A DNA stretch of 64,000 nucleotides from RGIG3013 sp045538935 (GCA_045538935.1 JAZQEI010000027.1:62001-126000); one strand, 5' to 3'; shown: positions 26,074 through 34,904, counted from the stretch's first letter. The notes: generated by a model from the sequence alone, not told the origin. Numbers and translations: made by a program.

Positions 26074-26747
26074 TAGTCAATACCTCCTGCGTTGTCTGCA
26101 ACAATACGACCACCATCAAGCATAATAACTCTATGCGGAAAATCACGCACTAAGTTATGGTCGTGTGTAACCATTAAAACGGTTGTGCCCATTTCGTTTA
26201 TTTTGCTAAGGAGGCCTACTATTTCGTAAGACATATTTGGGTCAACATTTCCGGTAGGCTCGTCCGCAATTATAAGACTAGGTGAATTAACCAAAGCTCT
26301 TGCAAGGCCTACTCTTTGTTGTTCACCGCCCGACAATTCGTCGGGTTTTGACCAAGCTTTTTTACCAAGGTTAACGCTACTTAATGCAGCCGACACTTTA
26401 CGTCTTACCTCACTACCACTGGCACCTGTAACATGTAACGCAAAAGCCACATTATCGAATACCGACATAGTAGGAATAAGCCTAAAATCCTGAAAAACAA
26501 TACCCATTGTACGTCTGTAAAACGGTACTTGTTTATTAGACATTTTGGTTAAATTATAACCATTAACACGAATTTCACCCGTATTTGGTTTTTCTTCACG
26601 AATAATAAGTTTCATAAATGTACTTTTACCCGCACCAGAAGCACCAACCACAAACACAAATTCGCCTTTTTGAATTTTTATATTTACATCAGAAAGAGCA
26701 TTTGTACCCGCTTGATACGATTTAGAAACACCTTTAAACTCAATCAT
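26073..26747 (-). CDS. ftsE: Cell-division ABC transporter ATPase FtsE
   Basis: This ATPase has Walker A GASGAGKST, Q loop VFQDFRLI, signature LSGGEQQRVGLARAL, Walker B LIIADEPTGNVDP and H loop VTHD. By family convention the protein begins MIEFKGVSKSY, giving ATG 26747 and 224 residues. The frame is open upstream to GTG 26798, and AAAGG lies next to that GTG, so an 18-residue extension is possible. It is coupled to ftsX by a one-base overlap and follows the CdaR-like gene. Confidence 0.94.
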   Translation of the reverse strand: MIEFKGVSKSYQAGTNALSDVNIKIQKGEFVFVVGASGAGKSTFMKLIIREEKPNTGEIRVNGYNLTKMSNKQVPFYRRTMGIVFQDFRLIPTMSVFDNVAFALHVTGASGSEVRRKVSAALSSVNLGKKAWSKPDELSGGEQQRVGLARALVNSPSLIIADEPTGNVDPNMSYEIVGLLSKINEMGTTVLMVTHDHNLVRDFPHRVIMLDGGRIVADNAGGID

Positions 26748-26808
26748 AGGAGTTTCATATGCCCTTTGGATACTTTGTTCGCCGTTTATAATTATCACCC
26801 TTTAGATA

Positions 26809-27894
26809 TTAATACTTCACAGGATTAGCGTCTAAATACTTTTTAACCATAAGTGCAAGTTTAAATACAATTGCATGGTCAAACTCACGTAAATCTAGAC
26901 CGGTTATCTTTTTGATTTTTTCCAAACGATATACCAAGGTATTACGGTGAATAAATAACTTTCTGGAAGTTTCAGACACATTAAGATTGTTCTCAAAAAA
27001 TCTTTGAATAGTAAATAGTGTTTCCTGATCTAAGCTCTCAATAGAGCCTCTCTTAAATACTTCGCGTAAAAATGTTTCACATAGTGTAGTAGGTAACTGG
27101 TAAATTAAACGAGCAATGCCCAAATTATCGTAACTAATAACGTTTTTTTCGGTATCAAATACTTTGCCTACTTCTAAAGCGGCTTGCGCTTCTTTAAAAG
27201 AACGGGCTAAGTCTTTAAGGTTAGATACTGTTGTACCTATACCAACTACTGCATGAGTGTAAAACTCACTCGAGAGAGTATCTACAATAGATGAAGCCAA
27301 TTTTTCTATATGCTTAGGCTCAATATCAGCCTTTGTTTCTTTTACAAGGACAATATCATTTTCGTTGATATTAATAGCAAAATCTTTAGTCTTATCAGGG
27401 AAAAGATTTTGGATAATATCGAAAACAGAAATATCATGTGCGTCACTAAACCTAATTAAAATTACGGTACGCGCAATTTCAGTATTAAATCTTAATTCTC
27501 TTGCCTTTAAATAAATATCACCTGGCAAAATGTTATCAAGAATTATGTTCTTAATAAAATTACTGCGGTCATATTTCTCATCATAGTAAAACTTAATATT
27601 TGAAAAAGCAACGGCAAAAACCGAACAATAACGTGCTGCTTGTGGGTCAACACCCTCTACAAACACAGTATAATCGGAATTGTTTGCTGCACCAAAAGGC
27701 TTAAAGGTATATTGACCTCTAATATAACAGTCATTAGAAGTAGTAACAGAGGCAATATTTATGTCTATAACCTCTCCTATTTTTCCAAGTTCACTACAAG
27801 CAACAACTGTACCATTTTCATCCATAATACCGAGCACACGATCGATGGAATCCTTCATTTGATGAACAACGCTCTGAAACAATCTATTAGCCAT
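26809..27894 (-). CDS. CdaR/PucR-family transcriptional regulator
   Basis: This 361-residue protein ends in the PucR-type helix-turn-helix (about 300-355: NVSETSRKLFIHRNTLVYRL), typical of CdaR, the sugar-diacid regulator. The middle contains a GGDEF-like CdaR segment with AVVGIGTTVSNLKDLARSF. The N-terminal sensory region is unassigned. ATG 27894 has GGGAG eight bases upstream; an in-frame start 33 bases earlier is less likely. It lies 62 nt before the ftsE frame, so it may regulate or only accompany ftsEX. The ligand is unknown. Confidence 0.88.
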   Translation of the reverse strand: MANRLFQSVVHQMKDSIDRVLGIMDENGTVVACSELGKIGEVIDINIASVTTSNDCYIRGQYTFKPFGAANNSDYTVFVEGVDPQAARYCSVFAVAFSNIKFYYDEKYDRSNFIKNIILDNILPGDIYLKARELRFNTEIARTVILIRFSDAHDISVFDIIQNLFPDKTKDFAININENDIVLVKETKADIEPKHIEKLASSIVDTLSSEFYTHAVVGIGTTVSNLKDLARSFKEAQAALEVGKVFDTEKNVISYDNLGIARLIYQLPTTLCETFLREVFKRGSIESLDQETLFTIQRFFENNLNVSETSRKLFIHRNTLVYRLEKIKKITGLDLREFDHAIVFKLALMVKKYLDANPVKY

Positions 27895-28061
27895 TTTTAC
27901 ATCTCCCAAAACGACATTTTTTTGCAAATAACACTAAATATATATTATTACGTATATATTGTACACAATTTACAGTCGATTTTCAAGTGTTATATTTTAA
28001 AAAACACAAAAAAGTTACAAAAAATTAAAAATTTGTAATTATAAATAAATGAACAAAAAAA

Positions 28062-28083
28062 CTCCCACCAAATATGGTGGGAG
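28062..28083 (-). terminator. Terminator after the ABC ATPase gene
   Basis: Hairpin CTCCCACCA / TGGTGGGAG with a four-base loop, followed on the minus strand by seven Ts. A textbook rho-independent terminator 11 nt after the stop at 28094. Confidence 0.92.
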
Positions 28084-28093
28084 AAAATGTTTA

Positions 28094-29236
28094 TTAGTTG
28101 CAAATTGTAACTTCGGTTTCGGGATCAAACAAGTGAATCTTACCGGGCTCAATTGTAACCTGAATTTTATCGCCAGCCTTAGCTGTAGAAGATGGGTCAA
28201 CACGTGCATTAAGAGTTTGACCTTCAGATACCATGTAAAGATATGTTTCAGCACCCATAAGCTCAGTAACTTCAACATCAGCTTCAACAACGCCATCCGG
28301 GAACTCTGCAAGAAGGTTTTCTTCATTGTGAACATGCTCAGGACGGATACCCATAATAACAGCTTTGCCAACATAAGGCTTTAAGCAGTCATCCTTATTT
28401 TTAGAAGCAGGTAACTTAATCTTATACTTAACACCTGCACGAGTTTTGGTGTCTTCAGTACCGTATTCTACGTAGAAATCACCGTTTTCTTCAAGAAGCT
28501 TAGACTCAATAAAGTTCATTTGTGGAGAACCAATAAAGCCTGCTACGAAAAGGTTGTTAGGATATGCGTATAAGTGTTGAGGAGTATCAACCTGCTGAAT
28601 GAAACCATCTTTCATAACAACGATACGAGTACCCATTGTCATAGCTTCTGTTTGGTCATGGGTAACATACATAAATGTTGTACCTAAGCGTTGATGTAGT
28701 TTAGAAATCTCAGTACGCATCTGTGCTCTGAGTTTTGCATCAAGGTTAGATAGAGGTTCGTCAAGTAAGAATACCTTAGGCTCACGAACAATAGCACGAC
28801 CTAAAGCAACACGCTGACGCTGACCACCCGATAGAGCCTTGGGCTTACGCTCAAGAAGATGCGAGATGTCAAGAATGCGAGCAGCTTCTTCAACTCTGCG
28901 CTTAATTTCATCCTTAGAAGTCTTTCTAAGCTTTAAGCCGAAAGCCATATTGTCAAAAACAGACATATGAGGATAAAGAGCATAGTTTTGGAAAACCATG
29001 GCGATGTCACGGTCTTTAGGTGCAACATCGTTAACTAAACGGTCACCAATGTAAACTTCACCCTCTGTGATTTCTTCAAGACCGGCAACCATTCTAAGTG
29101 TAGTAGATTTACCGCATCCAGAAGGACCAACAAGAATAATAAATTCTTTATCCTTAATTTCAAGATTGAAGTCAGAAACTGCAACAACTCCACCCGGATA
29201 CTTTTTGTAAACATTGCGAAGTGATAAGCTTGCCAT
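28094..29236 (-). CDS. Carbohydrate ABC transporter ATPase, MsmX/UgpC type
   Basis: This 380-residue ATPase has Walker A GPSGCGKST, Q loop FQNYALYPHMSV, signature LSGGQRQRVALGRA, Walker B VFLLDEPLSNLD and H loop THDQTEAMTMG. A C-terminal OB/TOBE regulatory domain covers about 235-380. It is encoded alone, without permease or binding protein, between its own promoter and terminator. Solitary MsmX-type ATPases in Firmicutes energise several sugar importers, so this one may serve the solute-binding protein at 60-61 kb. That link is inference. Confidence 0.93.
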   Translation of the reverse strand: MASLSLRNVYKKYPGGVVAVSDFNLEIKDKEFIILVGPSGCGKSTTLRMVAGLEEITEGEVYIGDRLVNDVAPKDRDIAMVFQNYALYPHMSVFDNMAFGLKLRKTSKDEIKRRVEEAARILDISHLLERKPKALSGGQRQRVALGRAIVREPKVFLLDEPLSNLDAKLRAQMRTEISKLHQRLGTTFMYVTHDQTEAMTMGTRIVVMKDGFIQQVDTPQHLYAYPNNLFVAGFIGSPQMNFIESKLLEENGDFYVEYGTEDTKTRAGVKYKIKLPASKNKDDCLKPYVGKAVIMGIRPEHVHNEENLLAEFPDGVVEADVEVTELMGAETYLYMVSEGQTLNARVDPSSTAKAGDKIQVTIEPGKIHLFDPETEVTICN

Positions 29237-29305
29237 TTATAATAACCTCCTAAAGTTTAAGTAGCGCCATACTGCACCACTTTATGAACATGCTTTTACC
29301 AAAGT

Positions 29306-29314
29306 ATTATATCA
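29306..29314 (-). promoter_or_regulatory. Extended -10 promoter of the ABC ATPase gene
   Basis: TGATATAAT on the minus strand, about 70 nt before the ATG at 29236. The -35 position (TAGATT) is poor, fitting an extended -10 promoter or one needing an activator. Confidence 0.5.
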
Positions 29315-29333
29315 AACAATGCAAATAAAATCT

Positions 29334-29384
29334 ATATGGCAATATAACAAACTTTACTGATTAATTTTATACATTTTGCCATAT
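29334..29384. repeat. Paired inverted repeat upstream of the ABC ATPase promoter
   Basis: ATATGGCAA (29334-29342) and its exact complement TTGCCATAT (29376-29384) are separated by 33 bp. Centre to centre they are 42 bp apart, about four helical turns, and they lie just upstream of the extended -10. It could be a pair of regulator half-sites or the stem of a large RNA loop. Confidence 0.5.
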
Positions 29385-29418
29385 AAAATACACATTTATA
29401 TAAAAAAATTAAAAACCT

Positions 29419-30132
29419 CTAGCAGTTTTCGTTAAAAATGCTAAACAACTCGCTATTGGATAATTTTTTTATTTCTCCCTCTTTTAAGGTTTGATCTAAC
29501 TCTAGCCCACCTATACTTAGGCGTTTTAAAGCCACTACTCCTAATCCAACAACACCAAACATACGCTTTATTTGATGATATTTTCCCTCAAAAATAACAA
29601 CTTGTGCAACAAAACTTGAAACAATCTTCAAAGTTGCAGGTAAACATTTTGTTCCATCTGCAAGAACAATTCCTTCTTTGAATATTGTTATCATTTGCTC
29701 GGTAATTATGCCGTCAACTTGTACTTCATATTTTTTAGGTATCATGCTTTTTGGGGAAATAATTTTATGTGAGAAATCACCGTCGTCAGTAATAAGCAAA
29801 AGGCCAGTTGTATCCTTGTCCAATCTTCCAACGCAAAACAGTCCTTTGCGCTTTAAAGATGGCGGTATAATATCTATAACCGTCTTTGCACGTTTATCGG
29901 TACTTGCGCAAAGAACAGATTTAGGCTTGTTCATCATTAAATATACTTTTTCTGAAAAACAAACCTGTTTTCCGTCAACACAAACGATGTCTACGTCAGT
30001 GTTGATTTTAGTTTCAGGCTTGTTTATTACAACTCCATTCACAGTTATTCTGCCGGATTTTAAAAATGCTTTTGTATCACTTCTGGATATATTCAATTGT
30101 AATGATATTAACTTATCTATCCTGCCAAGCAC
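29419..30132 (-). CDS. rsuA: Pseudouridine synthase, RsuA/RluB family
   Basis: This 237-residue enzyme has an N-terminal S4 RNA-binding domain (about 1-50) and a catalytic domain with nucleophile D105 in GRLDKDTTGLLL. The family makes pseudouridine in rRNA; RsuA modifies 16S U516 and RluB modifies 23S. The length and single S4 domain favour RsuA, but subfamily assignment is tentative. The start is a GTG at 30132 with AAGGGATG upstream. It follows a DUF4830-like gene by 15 nt. Confidence 0.85.
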   Translation of the reverse strand: MLGRIDKLISLQLNISRSDTKAFLKSGRITVNGVVINKPETKINTDVDIVCVDGKQVCFSEKVYLMMNKPKSVLCASTDKRAKTVIDIIPPSLKRKGLFCVGRLDKDTTGLLLITDDGDFSHKIISPKSMIPKKYEVQVDGIITEQMITIFKEGIVLADGTKCLPATLKIVSSFVAQVVIFEGKYHQIKRMFGVVGLGVVALKRLSIGGLELDQTLKEGEIKKLSNSELFSIFNENC

Positions 30133-30147
30133 TTAATAAACATCCCT

Positions 30148-30585
30148 TTATAATGAATTCATAAAACCGGTAAGTTCTACAGAACTAACATCTCCGCCAA
30201 TAATTACGCCATCGCACACAAGCAGGTTTACATTTACTTGCGCATTATAACCTAACGCCGAATATGTATAAAGCACCGCAGATTTGCCTTTATATTGTTC
30301 TAAATTAAAACCGGATTTTAGTTGCAACGAATTATAATTATTATAAACATCCGAAAAATTTTGAGGTATAATAACCGATTTAACATTAATGGGATTATCG
30401 ATTACATTGTGGCCTCGCGACTTAATAAATTCGATTCTTTGCTCATTTGTTTCGCCAATAATTTGTGATGGTTTTGATTTACTAATAGAAGAACAAAGTT
30501 CAAACAACATTACAATAGTTAATACCACAATTATTACAACTACTGCACTACGTTTTTTACCAATATTTAATGTAGCATTTAACAT
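30148..30585 (-). CDS. Membrane-anchored DUF4830-like protein
   Basis: This 145-residue protein has a basic N-terminus, one membrane helix (about 12-34) and an extracellular domain. The domain has the pattern RIEFIKSRGHNV, a YNSLQLKSGFNLEQYKGK segment, and a C-terminal VIIGGDVSS motif. I know this set from DUF4830 proteins of Clostridia, whose function is not known. ATG 30585 has GAGG eight bases upstream. It lies 63 nt after ispF and 15 nt before the pseudouridine synthase gene. Confidence 0.75.
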   Translation of the reverse strand: MLNATLNIGKKRSAVVVIIVVLTIVMLFELCSSISKSKPSQIIGETNEQRIEFIKSRGHNVIDNPINVKSVIIPQNFSDVYNNYNSLQLKSGFNLEQYKGKSAVLYTYSALGYNAQVNVNLLVCDGVIIGGDVSSVELTGFMNSL

Positions 30586-30648
30586 AATATGCACCTCACT
30601 TTTAATACAAAAAATACTATGCGGTGCATATATGAATTTATAACAATT

Positions 30649-31119
30649 TTATTTTTTTATAAGTGCAACTGCATGGGCAGCTATACCCTGCATATTTCCG
30701 GTAAAGCCCAGTTTTTCTTCGGTAGTTGCCTTAACGTTAACAACTTCAACATCAACTCCTATTGCTTTTGCAATATTATTTCTCATTTGCTCTATATAAG
30801 GACTTAATTTTGGTTGTTGCGCAATAATTGTAGCATCTATATTGCCTACCAAATATCCGCTTTGTTCAATAAGTTTTGCAGTTCGTTGTAAAAGCAAAAT
30901 ACTGTTAATACCTTTATATTGAGGGTCGGAATCTGGAAAATGCCTGCCAATGTCACCCAAAGCGGCTGCGCCCAATAATGCGTCACAAATTGCGTGAAGT
31001 AAAACGTCGGCATCTGAATGGCCAAGCAGACCCAAATCAAAATCTATTTTTACTCCCCCGATTATTAAATCACGGTCAGAAACTAATTTGTGAACATCGT
31101 AGCCGTGTCCTATTCTCAT
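30649..31119 (-). CDS. ispF: 2-C-methyl-D-erythritol 2,4-cyclodiphosphate synthase
   Basis: IspF closes the cyclic diphosphate in the non-mevalonate isoprenoid pathway. The 156-residue protein has zinc ligands D8 and H10 in GHGYDVH and a histidine in LLGHSDADVLLH, plus the family segment ALGDIGRHFPDSD and C-terminal ATTEEKLGFTG. ATG 31119 has GAGGAG upstream. It starts four bases after the ispD stop. Trimeric enzyme, cytoplasmic. Confidence 0.96.
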   Translation of the reverse strand: MRIGHGYDVHKLVSDRDLIIGGVKIDFDLGLLGHSDADVLLHAICDALLGAAALGDIGRHFPDSDPQYKGINSILLLQRTAKLIEQSGYLVGNIDATIIAQQPKLSPYIEQMRNNIAKAIGVDVEVVNVKATTEEKLGFTGNMQGIAAHAVALIKK

Positions 31120-31123
31120 AATT

Positions 31124-31864
31124 CTACTCCTCTCCACCAGATAAAAATCCCATTGCTATTACAATATCATCCGGAGTTGTAATTTTTATGTTTTTATAAT
31201 CGCCTTGTGTTATATACGGCTTATATCCAACAGCCTCCATAACCGACAGATCATCGGTAAAAGAATCTATATTATCAAAACTGTTTAATGCTTTTATATA
31301 TTCACTTGTTACTACGCCCTGAGGGGTTTGCACGGCATAAAGGGCATCTCTTTTAGGAGTATTAATAGCAAATCCATTGTCATCACACTGCTTTATAGTA
31401 TCTTTAACCTTAACTCCGCAAGCAGCAACGTTATATTTAACTACAGCACATACTACATCTTCAATAATTTTTGGGGTAACAAACGGTCGCGCTCCGTCAT
31501 GAATTAAAACGTATTTGTCAGTTTTATCAAGTACCGATAGGCCATTTTTTACCGACTGTGCTCTGCTGTTTCCACCGGCAACAATATCGGTTACCTTGCT
31601 AATCATATATTCTCTAACCAGAGTTTGAACCTTTAAAATGTCCTCTTCTCTTACAACTAGAACAATTTTAGATATACTACTTGAATTTTCAAACTTTTTT
31701 AATGTTCTTACAATAACAGGAACACCCATTAAATCTATAAATTGCTTTGGTATTCCCATGCGCGATGACGATCCAGCCGCAACTATTATGGCAGCGGCAC
31801 TGTGTTCTGACTGGGTAGTATAATCAATTTTAAACTCAAGATTATATGTTGATACTTTAGACAT
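31124..31864 (-). CDS. ispD: 2-C-methyl-D-erythritol 4-phosphate cytidylyltransferase
   Basis: IspD attaches CMP to methylerythritol phosphate, the step two before IspF. The nucleotide-binding motif AAGSSSRMGIPKQF lies about 28 residues from the start, and HDGARPFV and TPQGVV are family signatures. I set the start at ATG 31864 with GGTGAT upstream, giving 246 residues. The frame is open 19 codons further but that stretch is the terminator hairpin of the gene before. The roughly 23-residue N-terminal extension before the usual start is unusual. Confidence 0.95.
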   Translation of the reverse strand: MSKVSTYNLEFKIDYTTQSEHSAAAIIVAAGSSSRMGIPKQFIDLMGVPVIVRTLKKFENSSSISKIVLVVREEDILKVQTLVREYMISKVTDIVAGGNSRAQSVKNGLSVLDKTDKYVLIHDGARPFVTPKIIEDVVCAVVKYNVAACGVKVKDTIKQCDDNGFAINTPKRDALYAVQTPQGVVTSEYIKALNSFDNIDSFTDDLSVMEAVGYKPYITQGDYKNIKITTPDDIVIAMGFLSGGEE

Positions 31865-31889
31865 GATATCACCGTTTACACAAAATAAA

Positions 31890-31919
31890 GCCGCACCATA
31901 CCAAAGGTAACAGTGCGGC
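31890..31919 (-). terminator. Terminator after the CD1247-like gene
   Basis: Hairpin GCCGCAC / GTGCGGC with an inner TACC/GGTA pairing, followed on the minus strand by TTTATTTT. It separates the CD1247-like gene from ispD. Confidence 0.8.
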
Positions 31920-31928
31920 AAGTATTAA

Positions 31929-32360
31929 TTATTCTTTGCTGTTGCAATTATCGCAGTCGCAATCGCACTCGCCGTCGAAATCAAACTCAAGGTTGGTTCC
32001 GCAGTTGGGGCAAGCGATGCCTTCCTCTGCAAGAGTGTCTTCATCAAGATATATAACATCGTTACAATTAGGACATGTAACTTCATAAAGATCATCGTCA
32101 TCGTCACAACCGCAATCACAATTGCAATCACAATCATCATCTTCATAAACGTAATCTTCTACTGCCGAAAGATCTTCATCTACAGCATCGATTTGTTCAC
32201 AAAGCTCATCACAAAAATCTTCAACATCCGCAAGATTATTAGCTATATCGTCTAATACATCAATTATAGCCTTTAAAATTTTATCTTGCTTATTGTTTTC
32301 ATCTAAAACAAGTCCATCTGCAAGACCCTTAATATAAGAAACTTTTTCTGTAATTGTCAT
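31929..32360 (-). CDS. CD1247 N-terminal-domain-like Cys/Asp-rich zinc-ribbon protein
   Basis: The 143-residue protein has a helical N-terminal domain (about 1-70: KVSYIKGLADGL and DKILKAIIDVLDDIA) that matches CD1247-type proteins of Clostridia, followed by CPNC and CPNC zinc-ribbon pairs. Two striking runs alternate Asp and Cys (DDDCDCNCDCGCDDDDD and CDCDCDNC). The overall charge is very acidic. Function is unknown; metal or cluster binding is possible. It lies 29 nt after efp and before a terminator, so it probably shares the efp transcript. Confidence 0.8.
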   Translation of the reverse strand: MTITEKVSYIKGLADGLVLDENNKQDKILKAIIDVLDDIANNLADVEDFCDELCEQIDAVDEDLSAVEDYVYEDDDCDCNCDCGCDDDDDLYEVTCPNCNDVIYLDEDTLAEEGIACPNCGTNLEFDFDGECDCDCDNCNSKE

Positions 32361-32389
32361 AACACTACCTCCAAAAATTTCAGTTGCTA

Positions 32390-32947
32390 TTATGCACGTT
32401 CCATATATTCGCCAGTTCTTGTATCGATACGGATCATATCGCCTTCATCAATAAATAACGGTACACGAATTTCGGCGCCGGTTTCTAATGTAGCAGGTTT
32501 GGTTGCATTAGTTGCAGTATCGCCCTTAAAGCCGGGATCTGTCTTAGTTACTTCAAGTTCAACAAATGTTGGGGGTTCAACGCCAAACACCTTACCCTTG
32601 TATGAAAGAACTTTACATACCATGTTTTCCTTAACAAATTTAAAGTTGTCACCTAACTCACTTTGGTTAATAGGAACCAACTCATATGTTTCAGGATCCA
32701 TAAAATAATATAAACCTTCATCACTATAAGAATATTCCATTTCTTTTCTTTCAACAAAAGCTGTAGGGAATTTATCATTAGGGTTGAATGTGCGCTCAAC
32801 CACAGAGCCTGCAATTACGTTTCTTATTTTTGCGCGAACAAATGCAGCGCCCTTGCCGGGTTTAACATGTTGAAATTCTATGATTTGGTATACATTACCT
32901 TCCATCTCAAATGTTACACCGTTTCTAAAATCTCCAGCTGTTACCAT
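32390..32947 (-). CDS. efp: Translation elongation factor P
   Basis: EF-P relieves ribosome stalling at polyproline. This 185-residue protein has the KOW-like domain with tip lysine K32 in KPGKGAAFVRAK, and two OB domains ending in RIDTRTGEYMERA. I set the start at ATG 32947 with GGAGG upstream; the open frame runs 27 codons further into the promoter. In some bacteria K32 is modified by a dedicated enzyme; no candidate gene is beside it. A perfect promoter precedes it. Confidence 0.96.
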   Translation of the reverse strand: MVTAGDFRNGVTFEMEGNVYQIIEFQHVKPGKGAAFVRAKIRNVIAGSVVERTFNPNDKFPTAFVERKEMEYSYSDEGLYYFMDPETYELVPINQSELGDNFKFVKENMVCKVLSYKGKVFGVEPPTFVELEVTKTDPGFKGDTATNATKPATLETGAEIRVPLFIDEGDMIRIDTRTGEYMERA

Positions 32948-33007
32948 AAATTTTTCCTCCATTAAAGACTGTACATCAATAGTTTTTAAATAAAAAACAT
33001 CAAAAAG

Positions 33008-33036
33008 ATTATATGATGTTTTAATCATTTTGTCAA
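33008..33036 (-). promoter_or_regulatory. Perfect-consensus promoter of efp
   Basis: TTGACA (33031-33036), exactly 17 bp, then TATAAT (33008-33013) on the minus strand, about 60 nt before the efp ATG. Confidence 0.85.
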
Positions 33037-33063
33037 GTTTTTCCGTTATTTGTGCAATATATT

Positions 33064-33507
33064 TTAAATTTGAAGCATATCACGCAAGGCACTTACCGCT
33101 AATAAGTAACTATTCATACCAAAACCTGCTATAACACCGCTGCAAACTGCGCTTATAACAGAGGTATGTCTAAATTCTTCTCGTTTATGAACATTTGACA
33201 TATGAACCTCTATAAAAGGCTTATTAACCGACGCAATTGCATCTCTTATAGCATAACTATAATGTGTAAAAGCACCTGCATTTATTATACAACCATCATA
33301 ATCTTCTAAAACACTATGAATTTTATCAATAATTTCAGCTTCGCAATTAGATTGATAAAAATCACAAGAGATTTTCATACCCGCAGCATAACTTTGTATT
33401 GATGAGTTTATGTTATCAAGTGTCTTGGTGCCGTAAATCGAAGTTTCCCTTTTACCTAACATATTAAGATTAGGACCATTTATTACAAGAATTTTTTTAG
33501 CAAGCAT
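33064..33507 (-). CDS. aroQ: 3-dehydroquinate dehydratase, type II
   Basis: AroQ converts 3-dehydroquinate to 3-dehydroshikimate in the shikimate pathway. The 147-residue protein has the type II signature INGPNLNMLGKR, catalytic Y25 (SIYG), NAGAFTHYSYAIRDA and EVHMSNVHKREEFRH with the catalytic histidine and arginine. Dodecamer, cytoplasmic. Its ATG directly follows the stop of the TIM-barrel gene (TAAATG). Other shikimate genes are not in the window. Confidence 0.95.
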   Translation of the reverse strand: MLAKKILVINGPNLNMLGKRETSIYGTKTLDNINSSIQSYAAGMKISCDFYQSNCEAEIIDKIHSVLEDYDGCIINAGAFTHYSYAIRDAIASVNKPFIEVHMSNVHKREEFRHTSVISAVCSGVIAGFGMNSYLLAVSALRDMLQI

Positions 33508-34359
33508 TTATTTCACCTTCAAATAATAATCTTTCATCTTTTTTGCATCTTCGGCTTGTGTTCCTGCGGATTCACAAATAAAAGTAGGACACAAATTTTT
33601 CTTTGCCACAAGCTCCATAAGAGGTTCGAAATTAGGGCCGAATACGTCATCTTCAAAAGTTAAGTGACATTTTTCGCCACCTTGAGTATATTCAATTTTA
33701 GAAAAATGCGAATGAAACTCTTTAAGTCTAGCAACACCAAGAGAATTTTCTATTTGATTTAGTATACTTTCGTAATCAGAGCTTTCTTTTATGCTACCGA
33801 ATGTTCTGGCATTCAAATGGCCGAAATCTATGCAGGGCAATAGTCTTTCATCTAATTTACACAAGGTAATAACTTCATTTAGATCGCCAAGCTGATTTAT
33901 CTTACCCATGGTTTCAGGGCAAATGCGTATATGGCCCAAATTCTCATCATCAAGTGCTTTAAGCGCTTTTTTCATGGTGTCAAGTGCGAAGTCAAGCGCT
34001 TGTTCGCGTGATATTTTACCACATGAACCCGTATGAACAATTATTCGTGTTCCGCCCATAGCATTTATTGCACGTGCACTGCTTAAAATGTAATTTATTG
34101 AATTATCTCTTTTAGCTTGTTCGACAGACGACATAGAAATATAATACGGAGCGTGTAGTGACATCGCAATGTTTTTTTCTTTTGCCAGTTTGCCTAATTC
34201 AGTTGCTTTGTCAATGCCAATGTTTACTCCCCTACCGCACTGATATTCGAATGCATCGAGCCCCATTTTTACAATATATTCAGGCACTTCTAACGAATGC
34301 TTGTATCCCATTTTCGTGAAGCTTTCAGAGTTGCCTGCTGGGCCAAATTTAACCGACAT
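33508..34359 (-). CDS. Endonuclease IV-like TIM-barrel protein
   Basis: The 283-residue protein has an Xylose-isomerase/AP-endonuclease 2 fold pattern with SLHAPYY near residue 68, RIIVHTGS, RICPETMG, CIDFGHLN and KEFHSHFSKIEY, which supply the His, Glu and Asp zinc ligands of endonuclease IV. It may repair abasic sites (Nfo) or be a related sugar-phosphate enzyme. Length and ligands fit Nfo, but the C-terminal GP-x-F-E-PL part is divergent. It overlaps yqeG by 11 nt and is coupled to aroQ. Confidence 0.82.
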   Translation of the reverse strand: MSVKFGPAGNSESFTKMGYKHSLEVPEYIVKMGLDAFEYQCGRGVNIGIDKATELGKLAKEKNIAMSLHAPYYISMSSVEQAKRDNSINYILSSARAINAMGGTRIIVHTGSCGKISREQALDFALDTMKKALKALDDENLGHIRICPETMGKINQLGDLNEVITLCKLDERLLPCIDFGHLNARTFGSIKESSDYESILNQIENSLGVARLKEFHSHFSKIEYTQGGEKCHLTFEDDVFGPNFEPLMELVAKKNLCPTFICESAGTQAEDAKKMKDYYLKVK

Positions 34360-34855
34360 ATTTTTCCTCCGTCATTTTAAATTTGCTTTTAATTTTGTTT
34401 TCTAATTTGCGTCTAATTTTAAACGATAATCCATCTTCTGGTAATATAGGTGTAACAAGTATTGTTTTTGTTCCGGCAAGCTTTCCACCTAAAATATCAG
34501 TAAACAACTGGTCACCAACTATAGCGATGTTTTTTAATTTTTCTTGCACTTTACGTGCTGCTTTCAAATAACCAAAAGGTAGTGGCTTTGCGGCCATACC
34601 TATACCGTAAATACCTATACGATTTGCAAAAACTGTGAGTCGTTTTGTTTTAGCGTTAGATAGTATAACAAGTTTTACATTGTTTTGGTGCATAGTTTCT
34701 ATCCAACCCTGTATTCCGTCTACGAACTTCTGGCCTTTGTGTGTAGATAGAGTATTATCAACATCTATAAGTAGCGCATTAATGTTTTTAGATGTTAGCA
34801 TTTGTGGAGTTATATCGGTTATTCTGTTAAGAATTATATCCGGTTGTAAAAACAT
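34349..34855 (-). CDS. YqeG-family HAD phosphatase
   Basis: This 168-residue HAD IIIA phosphatase has the nucleophile motif LLIDVDNTLS, the threonine/serine motif VILSNAKTKR, a lysine in AKPLPFGYLKAA and acidic motif IVGDQLFTDILGG. The family is linked to phosphatidylglycerophosphate dephosphorylation (GEP4/YqeG). I chose ATG 34855 with GAGG upstream; the open frame runs into the rpsU terminator. It is the first gene of a short run ending with aroQ. Confidence 0.9.
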   Translation of the reverse strand: MFLQPDIILNRITDITPQMLTSKNINALLIDVDNTLSTHKGQKFVDGIQGWIETMHQNNVKLVILSNAKTKRLTVFANRIGIYGIGMAAKPLPFGYLKAARKVQEKLKNIAIVGDQLFTDILGGKLAGTKTILVTPILPEDGLSFKIRRKLENKIKSKFKMTEEKYVG

Positions 34856-34876
34856 TTTATTATCCTCTAAAAATTT

Positions 34877-34904
34877 AAAAAGCGGTTGAATACAACCGCT
34901 TTTT
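34877..34904 (-). terminator. Terminator after rpsU
   Basis: Hairpin AAAAAGCGGTTG / CAACCGCTTTTT with a four-base loop, followed by AAATTTTTAG. It lies 22 nt after the rpsU stop and just before yqeG. Confidence 0.85.

Noticed and set aside
29334..29384. Rho-independent terminator
   Set aside because: The arms are 33 bp apart, AT-rich, and lie upstream of a promoter, not after a gene on either strand.
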